A stretch of 16,909 bases of DNA from Lutibacter sp. (lineage in GTDB: Bacteria > Bacteroidota > Bacteroidia > Flavobacteriales > Flavobacteriaceae), in NCBI GenBank assembly GCA_004195315.1, contig SDWL01000012.1, positions 1 to 16,909 of the forward strand. Reading direction: 5' to 3'. Both the position numbers and the translations under genes were made by a program. Below are positions 8,979 to 16,530 of the stretch, piece by piece. The first letter of the stretch is position 1. Each line of letters starts with the position of its first letter. The notes below the pieces were generated by a model. The model did not search any database and was not told the origin of the DNA. It was given only the letters and a program-made list of their open reading frames with translations.

Positions 8979-9017
8979 CAAAGTGTTAAAGATTAAAAAA
9001 ACTTAATTAATAAATTA

Positions 9018-9053
9018 CGTTTTGAGAATTGAGAAATCAAAATTCGCAAAACG
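9018..9053. repeat. Imperfect inverted repeat in the anmK-dehydrogenase gap
   Basis: Within the 98 bases between anmK and the dehydrogenase gene, CGTTTTG (9018-9024) and CAAAACG (9047-9053) form a perfect 7-bp stem. It continues inward, after a mismatch and a small bulge, to GAAT/ATTC and TGA/TCA around a GAAA loop. No T-run follows, so it is not a typical terminator; it could be a processing hairpin or an operator. A loose -7-like stretch (TACGTTTTG) overlaps the first arm. Function is not established. Confidence 0.35.
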
Positions 9054-9076
9054 CAAATCATAAACAATAAATCAAA

Positions 9077-11992
9077 ATGTCTTCAATAACAATAGACTTA
9101 AACAAACTTTCCCATTTATTGTCAGGAGATCTATTTTTTGATAATTTACATAAAAGCATGTATGCAACAGATGCTTCTGTGTATCGAAAAATCCCTTTAG
9201 GTGTTGTGTACCCAAAAAACACAAAAGATTTAAAGATACTCATTCAATTTGCATCAGAAAACAGTATTACATTAATTCCAAGAGCTGCTGGTACTTCATT
9301 AGCAGGACAATGTGTAGGTGATGGCTTGGTTGTAGATATTTCTAAACATTTTACCAAAATTTTAGCTTTTAATGAACACAAAAAAACAGTTACAATTCAA
9401 CCAGGGGTAATTAGAGATGAACTGAATGATTATTTAAAACCTTTCGGTTTATTTTTCAGTCCAAATACATCAACTAGTAATAGATGTATGATTGGCGGAA
9501 TGGTAGGAAATAACTCATCTGGAACAACTTCAATAAAATACGGAGTTACTAGAGATAAAGTACTAAAGTTAAGTACAATTTTAAGTGATGGGTCTGAAGC
9601 TGTATTTAGTGAGTTGAATTCAGAAGAATTTAATCAAAAAAAAGTTGGAAACACTTTAGAAAGTACTATTTATAATTGCATTTTTAATGAACTATCTAAT
9701 AAGGAAGCGCAACAAGAAATTATAAAAGAATTTCCTAAAAAAAATATTCACAGAAGAAATAATGGTTATGCTGTTGATGAACTATTAAATTATGAAGGTT
9801 TTGGAGGTGCAAACCCAACTATCAATTTAGCTAGTTTTTTAACAGGAAGTGAAGGAACCTTAGCCTTTACATCAGAAATAACGCTGCAATTAGATACATT
9901 ACCTCCTTCAAAAAACATCATGGTTGCTGCACATTTTAGTAGCATTAAAGAAAGTATGGATGCTGTTGTAATTGCAATGAAACACAATTTGTACACGTGC
10001 GAATTAATGGATAAAACCATTTTAGATTGTACTAAAAATAACAGAGAACAACTAAAAAACAGGTTTTTTGTTAAAGGTGACCCAAAAGCCATTTTAATGC
10101 TTGAAATTTGTACAAATTCTGATGAAGAATCTAACAAATTAGCTAATGATTTAATTAATGAATTAACTAGTAATAATTTAGGATATGCATTTCCTAAATT
10201 AATGAATAGCGATATTGACAAAGCTGTAAACTTACGTAAAGCTGGTTTAGGCTTGTTAGGAAATATTATTGGCGATAATAAATCTGTTCCTTGTATTGAA
10301 GATACAGCAGTTGAAGTGAAAGATTTACCAAGCTATATTTCAGATTTCACTAAAATAATGGAAGAATATGATCAGGAAGCTGTGTATTATGCACATGCTG
10401 GAGCTGGTGAATTGCATTTACGTCCTATTTTAAATTTAAAGAAAAAAGAAGATGTTCTTTTATTTAGAGAAATAACAGCAAGAACTGCAAAATTAGTAAA
10501 ATCCTATGGTGGCTCTTTTAGTGGTGAACATGGTGATGGAATTGTAAGAGCTGAGTTTATTCCTGCAATGATTGGAGAAAAAAATTATGACCTCATAAAA
10601 CGTATAAAACAAACTTTTGATCCAAATAATATTTTTAACAAAGGAAAAATTACTGATCCTTTTCCTATGGATGAAAGTCTGCGCTATGAAATTGACAGAG
10701 AAGAGCCAGAAATTGAAACTATTCAAGATTTTTCAGATAGCTTAGGAATTCTAAGAGTTGCCGAAAAATGTAATGGATCTGGCGATTGTAGAAAACTCCC
10801 AGACGCTGGTGGAACCATGTGCCCAAGTTACAGAGCCACTAGAAATGAAAAAGATACAACTCGTGCAAGAGCAAACGTATTACGCGAATTTTTAACAAAT
10901 TCAGAAAAAGAAAACAAATTTAATCACAAAGAATTATATGATGTTTTTGATTTGTGTTTAAGCTGTAAAGCTTGTGCAAGTGAATGCCCAAGCAATGTTG
11001 ATGTCGCTGCTTTAAAAGCCGAATTTCTACATCAATATTACAAGGAAAATGGCATTCCGTTTAGAACTAAAATGTTCGCAAATAATGTAAAATGGAATAA
11101 ACTAGGAAGCCTTACTCCTACTATTACAAATTTAGTGTTAAACACTAAAGTCACAAAAAAAATCATGGGAATTGCTACCGAAAGAAGCATCCCTAAATTA
11201 GCTAAAAAAACTGTTTATAGCTGGTATAAAAAGCATAAAAAAAGACTGCTTAATCAGCCTGTTAAATTTGGAGAATTATTTTTATTTGTTGATGAGTTTA
11301 CTAATTATTATGATGCAAATATTGGTATTGACACTATTGAATTGTTAACATCATTAGGCTATAAAGTATACATAACGCAACACGATGAAAGCGGAAGAAG
11401 CTTTATTTCAAAAGGAATTTTAGACAAAGCAAAAGAAAAAGCAGATTTTAATGTGGACTTTTTTAAACATATTATTACACCTAAAAAACCACTTGTTGGT
11501 ATAGAACCTTCTGCAATTTTAACATTTAGAGATGAATATTTAAGATTGGCTGATGATAAAAATGCAGCAAAAGAAATTTCTAAAAACACATTTACTATTG
11601 AAGAATTTATAAAACAAGAATTCGAAAAAAAGAATATTTCAAGTGAAAGTTTCACAAAAAAGAAACAAACTTTAAAAATTCACGGTCATTGTCAACAAAA
11701 ATCTTTAAGTAGTGCAGAGCCTACATTTCAAATGTTGTCAATTCCTGAAAATTATTCCGTAACTATTATAAATTCAGGATGTTGTGGTATGGCAGGTTCT
11801 TTTGGTTATGAAAAAGAACATTACAAAATAAGTATGCAAGTAGGTGAAGACACCTTGTTCCCGAAAATTAGAAATACTAAAATTGACACTATAATTGCTG
11901 CTCCAGGTACTAGCTGTAGACATCAAATAAAAGATGGAACTAGTAGAGATTCTAAACATCCTGTTTCAATTTTAAGAGAAGCTTTATTATAA
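9077..11992 (+). CDS. Fused FAD-linked oxidase / Fe-S dehydrogenase, probable D-lactate dehydrogenase
   Basis: A 971-residue GlcD-GlpC-type fusion that oxidises a D-2-hydroxy acid and passes electrons to the respiratory chain or a carrier. Domains in order: FAD-binding PCMH domain (RAAGTSLAGQ at 69-78, SNRCMIGGMVGNNSSGT at 134-150); FAD-oxidase C-terminal domain (HAGAGELHLRP, then SGEHGDG near 482-488, then FDPNNIFNKGK); a ferredoxin-like region with Cys565, Cys571 and Cys582-Pro, and a canonical CxxCxxCxxxCP at Cys627, 630, 633 and 637; and a C-terminal cysteine-rich (CCG) domain with Cys872, Cys902-Cys903-Gly and Cys947. There is no signal peptide or obvious membrane helix, so it is probably cytoplasmic or peripheral. 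The substrate is inferred: MurQ two genes upstream makes D-lactate. The main alternative is D-2-hydroxyglutarate, used by the similarly built E. coli YdiJ. Confidence 0.85.
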   Translation: MSSITIDLNKLSHLLSGDLFFDNLHKSMYATDASVYRKIPLGVVYPKNTKDLKILIQFASENSITLIPRAAGTSLAGQCVGDGLVVDISKHFTKILAFNEHKKTVTIQPGVIRDELNDYLKPFGLFFSPNTSTSNRCMIGGMVGNNSSGTTSIKYGVTRDKVLKLSTILSDGSEAVFSELNSEEFNQKKVGNTLESTIYNCIFNELSNKEAQQEIIKEFPKKNIHRRNNGYAVDELLNYEGFGGANPTINLASFLTGSEGTLAFTSEITLQLDTLPPSKNIMVAAHFSSIKESMDAVVIAMKHNLYTCELMDKTILDCTKNNREQLKNRFFVKGDPKAILMLEICTNSDEESNKLANDLINELTSNNLGYAFPKLMNSDIDKAVNLRKAGLGLLGNIIGDNKSVPCIEDTAVEVKDLPSYISDFTKIMEEYDQEAVYYAHAGAGELHLRPILNLKKKEDVLLFREITARTAKLVKSYGGSFSGEHGDGIVRAEFIPAMIGEKNYDLIKRIKQTFDPNNIFNKGKITDPFPMDESLRYEIDREEPEIETIQDFSDSLGILRVAEKCNGSGDCRKLPDAGGTMCPSYRATRNEKDTTRARANVLREFLTNSEKENKFNHKELYDVFDLCLSCKACASECPSNVDVAALKAEFLHQYYKENGIPFRTKMFANNVKWNKLGSLTPTITNLVLNTKVTKKIMGIATERSIPKLAKKTVYSWYKKHKKRLLNQPVKFGELFLFVDEFTNYYDANIGIDTIELLTSLGYKVYITQHDESGRSFISKGILDKAKEKADFNVDFFKHIITPKKPLVGIEPSAILTFRDEYLRLADDKNAAKEISKNTFTIEEFIKQEFEKKNISSESFTKKKQTLKIHGHCQQKSLSSAEPTFQMLSIPENYSVTIINSGCCGMAGSFGYEKEHYKISMQVGEDTLFPKIRNTKIDTIIAAPGTSCRHQIKDGTSRDSKHPVSILREALL

Positions 11993-12082
11993 AATGAAAC
12001 GAGCACTAGAAATTTTGATACATAAAGGAATGATGAATACCGAACAGCATCTGTAACCTCTGAAAAAATAAAATTTAAACAG

Positions 12083-13096
12083 ATGAAATTAATTATACGT
12101 ACATACAAATTACAATTAAAACACCCTTTTACAATTTCAAGAGGTACTAGAACTGAAATTCCATCAATAATAGTAGAACTTCAAGAAAATGAATTTTCAG
12201 GATTTGGAGAAGCAACTGCAAACCCATATTACAACACATTTGTTGAACAATTTGAAGAAGAACTTATTAACAAACGTGAAATTATAGAGGCTGTTTCAGG
12301 TAAAACACCAGAAGAATACTGGAATTATTTACAACCACATTTTAAAAATAATATGTTTTTATTATGTGCCTTAGATGAAGCTTACACAGATTTATACACA
12401 CGTAAAAATGGTGTGAAACTTCATCAATATTGGGATTTAAAACTTGATAATCTTCCTCAATCTAATTTTACAATTGGTATTGATACTGTAGAAAATATGG
12501 TTTCAAAAATGAAAGAAATGCCTTGGCCTATTTATAAAATTAAATTGGGAACAAAAGATGATATTCAAATAGTAAGAGAACTTAGAAAACATACTAATTC
12601 AATTTTTAGAATTGATGCTAATTGTGGTTGGGATGTTACTGAAACAGTAAAAAATTCTATTGAATTAAAAAAATTAGGCGTAGAATTTATTGAGCAACCG
12701 CTTCCTGCAGAAAACTGGCGAGGAGCAAAAGTTGTTTATGAAAACTCCATTTTACCCATTATTGCTGATGAAAGCTGTATTATTGAAAGTGATGTTGAAA
12801 AATGTTACAATCATTTTCACGGTGTAAACATTAAATTAATGAAATGTGGTGGTTTAACACCCGCAAAAAGAATGATTACAAATGCAGCATCTTTAGGTTT
12901 AAAAACTATGGTGGGTTGTATGACTGAATCTTCTGTTGGAATTTCAGCAATTGCACATTTAACACCAATGCTAGATTATGTAGATATGGATGGCGCTTTA
13001 TTATTAAAAAATGATATTGCCCGTGGAGTAAAACTAGAAAATGGAAATATTATATTTTCTGAATTAAAAGGAACTGGAGCACAATTAAACGAATAA
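12083..13096 (+). CDS. Enolase-superfamily dipeptide epimerase (L-Ala-D/L-Glu epimerase type)
   Basis: Inverts the Glu alpha-carbon of the murein dipeptide L-Ala-D-Glu so that ordinary peptidases can finish it. All signature residues are visible in the 337-residue chain: KxK acid/base motif IYKIKLG with Lys152 and Lys154; metal ligands Asp178 (RIDANCGW), Glu204 (FIEQPLP) and Asp229 (IADES); the second catalytic Lys251 in NIKLMKCGGL; and the DMDG motif (Asp301, Asp303), which binds the substrate amino group in this subfamily. The N-terminal capping domain (ISRGTRTE at 18-25) is normal. There is no signal peptide. It lies 90 bases after the dehydrogenase gene and 13 bases before nagZ. The murein setting favours L-Ala-D/L-Glu over other dipeptides, though this superfamily has related specificities. 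Confidence 0.92.
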   Translation: MKLIIRTYKLQLKHPFTISRGTRTEIPSIIVELQENEFSGFGEATANPYYNTFVEQFEEELINKREIIEAVSGKTPEEYWNYLQPHFKNNMFLLCALDEAYTDLYTRKNGVKLHQYWDLKLDNLPQSNFTIGIDTVENMVSKMKEMPWPIYKIKLGTKDDIQIVRELRKHTNSIFRIDANCGWDVTETVKNSIELKKLGVEFIEQPLPAENWRGAKVVYENSILPIIADESCIIESDVEKCYNHFHGVNIKLMKCGGLTPAKRMITNAASLGLKTMVGCMTESSVGISAIAHLTPMLDYVDMDGALLLKNDIARGVKLENGNIIFSELKGTGAQLNE

Positions 13097-13109
13097 AAAT
13101 TATTAAAAA

Positions 13110-16025
13110 ATGAAAAACATACTAATAGCAAGCATCTTCTTATTTCTAGGAACTAGCTACGCACAACAAATTGATCCTTTACAAACTTCTGATTTTGAAA
13201 ATCAAGAAAAATGGGTTGAAGGTATTATGAATAATCTAACCTTAGATCAAAAAATAGGGCAATTATTTATGATACAAGCTTATTCAAATAAAGATAAAAA
13301 GCACAAAGCCTTTGTAAAAAAAATGATTAAAAAATACCATATTGGTGGATTAATTTTTATGCAAGGAACTCCTGAAAAACAGGCAGCGTTAACAAATATT
13401 TATCAATCAACATCTAAAATTCCTTTGTTAATAGGTTTTGATGGAGAATGGGGTTTAAATATGCGATTAAAAAACTCTTTCCGTTACCCTTGGAATATGA
13501 CTTTAGGTGCTGTTCAAAACAATAAATTAATTGAGCAATTTGGAGAGCAGTTAGGAGAGCATTGCAAAAGAATTGGCATACACGTTAATTTTGCACCCGT
13601 TGTAGATATTAATACAAATCCAGCAAATCCAATTATTGGAAATCGTTCTTTTGGTGAAAACAAATACAATGTAACTGAAAAAGCAATTGCTTTTACAAAT
13701 GGTATGCAAAGTACTGGGGTACTTGCTAATGCAAAACATTTTCCAGGTCATGGAGATACTTCAACAGATTCTCATAAAACACTTCCATTTCTTGATTTTA
13801 CTTTAGAACGTTTAGATTCAATTGAATTGTTTCCTTATAAAAAGTTATTCAAAACTAATTTAGCAAGTGTTATGGTGGCTCATTTAAATGTTCCTTCATT
13901 AGAGCCAAAACCTGGAGTTCCTACTTCTATATCATACAAAGTTATTACTGAACTTTTAAAAGAAAAAATGGGATACAATGGTTTAATTTTTACAGATGCT
14001 TTAAATATGAAAGGTGCTGCAAATTTTGCAAAACCAGGCGATATAGATTTGGCAGCATTTATTGCTGGAAATGATATGTTACTAATTCCTGAAGATGTAA
14101 AAGTTGCCGTAAAAATATTAAAGAAAGCCCTTAAAAATAAAGTTTTCACAGAAGATCGCCTTAATGAATCTGTTAGAAAAATATTAAAAGCAAAATATTG
14201 GGTTGGTTTAAACAATTTTGAAACTATAAAAGAAGAAGGTATTCAAGATGATATTATTACCATAAAAGACGAATTATTATATCGCTCTTTAATGACGGAA
14301 GCTATAACGCTTGTTCAAAACAAAGAAAATTTAATACCAATTAAGGAATTATCTGACAATAAAATAGCCTATGTTAAATTAGGAGATTCCGATAATTTTG
14401 ACTTTACAAATACCTTAAAAAAATACACAGAAGTTGATGTTATTTCAGATGAAAATTTATCGAATTTACTTCAAAAATTAAAATCTTACAATACCGTTAT
14501 TATTGGTTATCATAAATCAAATGAAAATCCTTGGAAAAGTTTTAAAATGACAGTTGAAGAGCTTTCTTGGTTACAAGAGATTTCTAAAAATAACAAAGTG
14601 ATTTTAGATGTATTTGCAAGTCCATATACTTTATTAGATATTTCTGATTTCAAAAATATTGAAGCCGTTTTAGTGTCATACCAAAATAGTAAAGTATCTC
14701 AAGAAATTTCAGCTCAAATGATTTTTGGAGCACTAGAAACAAAAGGAAAATTACCAGTTTCAATTAAAAATATTTTTCCTGAAGGAACAGGATTATCTAC
14801 TCCAAATTTAATGAAGCTTTCATACACAATTCCTGAAGAAGTTGATATGGACAGTAAGTTACTTGCTAAAATAGATTCTGTAACTACTATGGTTGTAGAT
14901 TCTTTAATGGCGCCTGGCGGACAAGTTTTAGTTGCACGTTATGGAAAAGTAGTTTATCATAAAAGTTTTGGGTACCAAACGTACGATAAAAAACAAGCTG
15001 TAAAATTAACCGATTTGTATGATTTGGCTTCAGTAACCAAAATTATTGGTGGTTTACCAATGATTATGAAAAGTGAAGAAACAGGATTGCTTAATTTAAA
15101 TGAAACTTTAGGTGAACTTATGCCCTATTTAAAAGGTTCAAATAAAGATTCAATTACTTTAAAAGAAGCATTATCACATGTTGCTAAAATAAAACCTTGG
15201 ATTCCTTATTATTTAGAAACAATAGATAGTATTACCAAAAAAACGTTTCCAAATTTATATAGAACAGAAAAAAGTCAAGGGTTCTCAATTAAAATAACTG
15301 AAAATTTATATCTGATTGATTCTTATACTGATACTATTTATAAAAGAATTGCTGAAGTACCACAGTTAAAAAAAGAAGGTTATAAATACAGTGGATTACT
15401 CTTTTATCTTTTCAAAAAATACATAAAAGACACGTATCATAAAGAAATGGATGAATTAAACAATGAAAACTTTTACAAACCATTGGGAGCAACAACACTA
15501 GGATATAATCCTTTAGATAAATTCAATACATCTGAAATTGCTCCAACAGAAATAGATGATTATTACAGACACCAAACATTACAAGGTGATGTTCATGATA
15601 TGGGTGCTGCAATTATGAATGGTGTAAGTGGTAATGCAGGATTATTTGCTAATTCTAATGATGTTGCCAAAATGATGCAAATGTATTTACAAAAAGGATT
15701 TTATGGAGGGAAAAGATATTTAGAAGCTAAAACAATTAACAAGTTCAGCCATAGATATTATGAAAATGATAGTATACGAAGAGGTCTTGGGTTTGATAAG
15801 CCAAGTATAAACCCTGAAATTAAAGCCAGTAGTAAATATGCCTCTGCAAATAGCTTTGGACATAGTGGTTTCACAGGTACTTACACTTGGGTAGACCCAG
15901 ATAACGGTATATTATATGTGTTTTTATCTAATAGAGTTTATCCAACTATGAGCAATAATAAGCTTGGAAAAAAAGACATTAGAACTGTTGTTCATAACTT
16001 AATTTATGAAGCAATTAAATATTAA
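13110..16025 (+). CDS. nagZ: Exported NagZ-type GH3 glucosaminidase fused to a serine beta-lactamase-fold hydrolase
   Basis: The 971-residue protein starts with a Sec signal peptide likely cut after SYA (residue 18), so it works in the periplasm or outside. Residues about 30-560 are a two-domain GH3 enzyme: KHFPGHGDTSTDSH (209-222) contains the Asp220-His222 dyad diagnostic of NagZ, and FTDALNMKG has the nucleophile Asp296. This half should cut the terminal GlcNAc from GlcNAc-MurNAc muropeptides. Residues about 585-965 form a class-C-like serine hydrolase: ASVTK gives the SxxK motif (Ser641, Lys644) and GHSG (His918-Ser-Gly) replaces KTG. The Tyr motif reads YSG (760-762), where I would expect YxN or YSD. 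In B. subtilis NagZ and AmiE, a MurNAc-L-Ala amidase of this fold, are separate neighbours; here the equivalent pair appears joined. GH3 activity is well supported, the amidase activity inferred. Confidence 0.92.
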   Translation: MKNILIASIFLFLGTSYAQQIDPLQTSDFENQEKWVEGIMNNLTLDQKIGQLFMIQAYSNKDKKHKAFVKKMIKKYHIGGLIFMQGTPEKQAALTNIYQSTSKIPLLIGFDGEWGLNMRLKNSFRYPWNMTLGAVQNNKLIEQFGEQLGEHCKRIGIHVNFAPVVDINTNPANPIIGNRSFGENKYNVTEKAIAFTNGMQSTGVLANAKHFPGHGDTSTDSHKTLPFLDFTLERLDSIELFPYKKLFKTNLASVMVAHLNVPSLEPKPGVPTSISYKVITELLKEKMGYNGLIFTDALNMKGAANFAKPGDIDLAAFIAGNDMLLIPEDVKVAVKILKKALKNKVFTEDRLNESVRKILKAKYWVGLNNFETIKEEGIQDDIITIKDELLYRSLMTEAITLVQNKENLIPIKELSDNKIAYVKLGDSDNFDFTNTLKKYTEVDVISDENLSNLLQKLKSYNTVIIGYHKSNENPWKSFKMTVEELSWLQEISKNNKVILDVFASPYTLLDISDFKNIEAVLVSYQNSKVSQEISAQMIFGALETKGKLPVSIKNIFPEGTGLSTPNLMKLSYTIPEEVDMDSKLLAKIDSVTTMVVDSLMAPGGQVLVARYGKVVYHKSFGYQTYDKKQAVKLTDLYDLASVTKIIGGLPMIMKSEETGLLNLNETLGELMPYLKGSNKDSITLKEALSHVAKIKPWIPYYLETIDSITKKTFPNLYRTEKSQGFSIKITENLYLIDSYTDTIYKRIAEVPQLKKEGYKYSGLLFYLFKKYIKDTYHKEMDELNNENFYKPLGATTLGYNPLDKFNTSEIAPTEIDDYYRHQTLQGDVHDMGAAIMNGVSGNAGLFANSNDVAKMMQMYLQKGFYGGKRYLEAKTINKFSHRYYENDSIRRGLGFDKPSINPEIKASSKYASANSFGHSGFTGTYTWVDPDNGILYVFLSNRVYPTMSNNKLGKKDIRTVVHNLIYEAIKY

Positions 16026-16100
16026 AAATGAACAAAAAGCTTAAATGTGTTACTTTCTTAAAAAAATCAAATTTTTACAAAATTTTAACAAAAAAAACAT

Positions 16101-16128
16101 TTTGGTATTGAAATATTTTGTATATTTG
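16101..16128 (+). promoter_or_regulatory. Bacteroidota-type promoter for a short intergenic transcript
   Basis: TATATTTG at 16121-16128 matches the -7 consensus TAnnTTTG, with TTTG at 16101-16104 as a possible -33 element 16 bases upstream. The spacing is slightly short for flavobacterial promoters. The expected start is about 16133-16136, immediately before two hairpins and a terminator. Confidence 0.5.
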
Positions 16129-16132
16129 TCTC

Positions 16133-16207
16133 GGTAAGTTTCATAGCTTACCATCTTTTTCATAGCAATTTTCCTCACCTAATCTTTTAGGTGAGGTTTC
16201 TTTTTTT
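16133..16207 (+). ncRNA. Candidate small RNA (about 75 nt)
   Basis: Between the nagZ stop and the YgjV-like gene there is no credible protein gene. Instead, just after a -7-like box, there is a 6-bp hairpin (GGTAAG 16133-16138 with CTTACC 16147-16152, 8-base loop) and then a 10-bp terminator hairpin. The 9-base word TTTCATAGC occurs twice, at 16139-16147 (loop of the first hairpin) and 16158-16166 (unpaired linker). Repeated unpaired words of this kind suit an RNA or protein contact site. I do not recognise the family. The alternative is that this is only the 3' untranslated end of the nagZ operon. Confidence 0.4.
16173..16207 (+). terminator. Strong intrinsic terminator
   Basis: A perfect 10-bp stem, CCTCACCTAA (16173-16182) with TTAGGTGAGG (16187-16196), closes a TCTT loop and is followed by an almost pure T-run (16197-16207). 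The reverse strand has no T-run after the stem, so it acts on + strand transcripts: the nagZ operon, the putative small RNA, or both. Confidence 0.9.
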
Positions 16208-16234
16208 ACTGATTATCCTTAATATTTTTATAAC

Positions 16235-16242
16235 TATATTTG
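16235..16242 (+). promoter_or_regulatory. -7 promoter element upstream of the YgjV-like gene
   Basis: TATATTTG, the same octamer as at 16121-16128, lies 22 bases before the ATG at 16265 and after a strong terminator, where a new promoter is expected. No clear TTG -33 element is visible, so the call rests on one box and its position. The leader would be only about 15 bases. Confidence 0.45.
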
Positions 16243-16264
16243 TCGGCTTACAAAAATAAATATA

Positions 16265-16501
16265 ATGAGTATATTAGGAATTACAATTACAGAATGGGTA
16301 GGTTATATAGCTTCAATAGTGCTTATCATTTCATTTATGATGAAAAATGTGAATACATTAAGAATCGTAAATTCAGTTGGAGCATTATTATTTGTTATCT
16401 ATGGTATAATGCTTACAATCTCTTGGCCAATTATTATTACCAACGGTTTTATACTTCTGCTTAATATCTATTACCTTACTGTTAAAAGAAATAAGGATTA
16501 A
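16265..16501 (+). CDS. Small YgjV-like inner-membrane protein
   Basis: A 78-residue, almost wholly hydrophobic protein with about three membrane segments: roughly 8-26, 34-52 and 54-71. The pattern WVGYIASIVLIISFMMKN, then LRIVNSVGALLFVIYGIML, then NGFILLLNIYYL resembles the YgjV-like family. Homologues of this size in flavobacteria are, from memory, often mislabelled uroporphyrinogen decarboxylase; nothing here supports that enzyme. No function is known to me. It ends in a basic tail (KRNKD). It probably has its own promoter and may share a transcript with the glycosyltransferase gene, which starts 29 bases after it. Confidence 0.8.
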   Translation: MSILGITITEWVGYIASIVLIISFMMKNVNTLRIVNSVGALLFVIYGIMLTISWPIIITNGFILLLNIYYLTVKRNKD

Positions 16502-16512
16502 TTTCTTATTTT

Positions 16513-16529
16513 GCATAAAATTTTTATGC
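16513..16529. repeat. Short hairpin just before the glycosyltransferase start
   Basis: GCATAAA (16513-16519) and TTTATGC (16523-16529) form a 7-bp stem with a 3-base loop, ending one base before the TTG start codon at 16531. The hairpin covers the region where a ribosome would load. It is too AT-rich for a convincing terminator and has no T-run after it. Confidence 0.4.
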
Positions 16530-16530
16530 C

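Noticed and set aside
11994..12056. A 20-codon open frame (MKRALEILIHKGMMNTEQHL) in the gap between the dehydrogenase and epimerase genes.
   Set aside because: Very short, no recognisable family and no distinctive start signal. In AT-rich intergenic DNA this length is expected by chance. It would be worth revisiting only if conserved in relatives.
13110..16025. Reading the C-terminal half of the NagZ fusion as a beta-lactamase resistance gene.
   Set aside because: It is fused to a murein glucosaminidase, has HSG in place of KTG and an atypical Tyr motif, and lies in a salvage locus. A murein amidase or related hydrolase is far more likely.
16028..16111. A 27-codon open frame (MNKKLKCVTF...) right after nagZ.
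   Set aside because: Low-complexity Lys/Phe-rich translation of A/T-rich sequence that runs into the promoter-like region; nothing supports it as a gene.
16265..16501. Calling the small membrane protein a uroporphyrinogen decarboxylase, a label I recall for similar proteins.
   Set aside because: 78 hydrophobic residues with membrane segments and no catalytic motifs cannot be that enzyme of about 350 residues.
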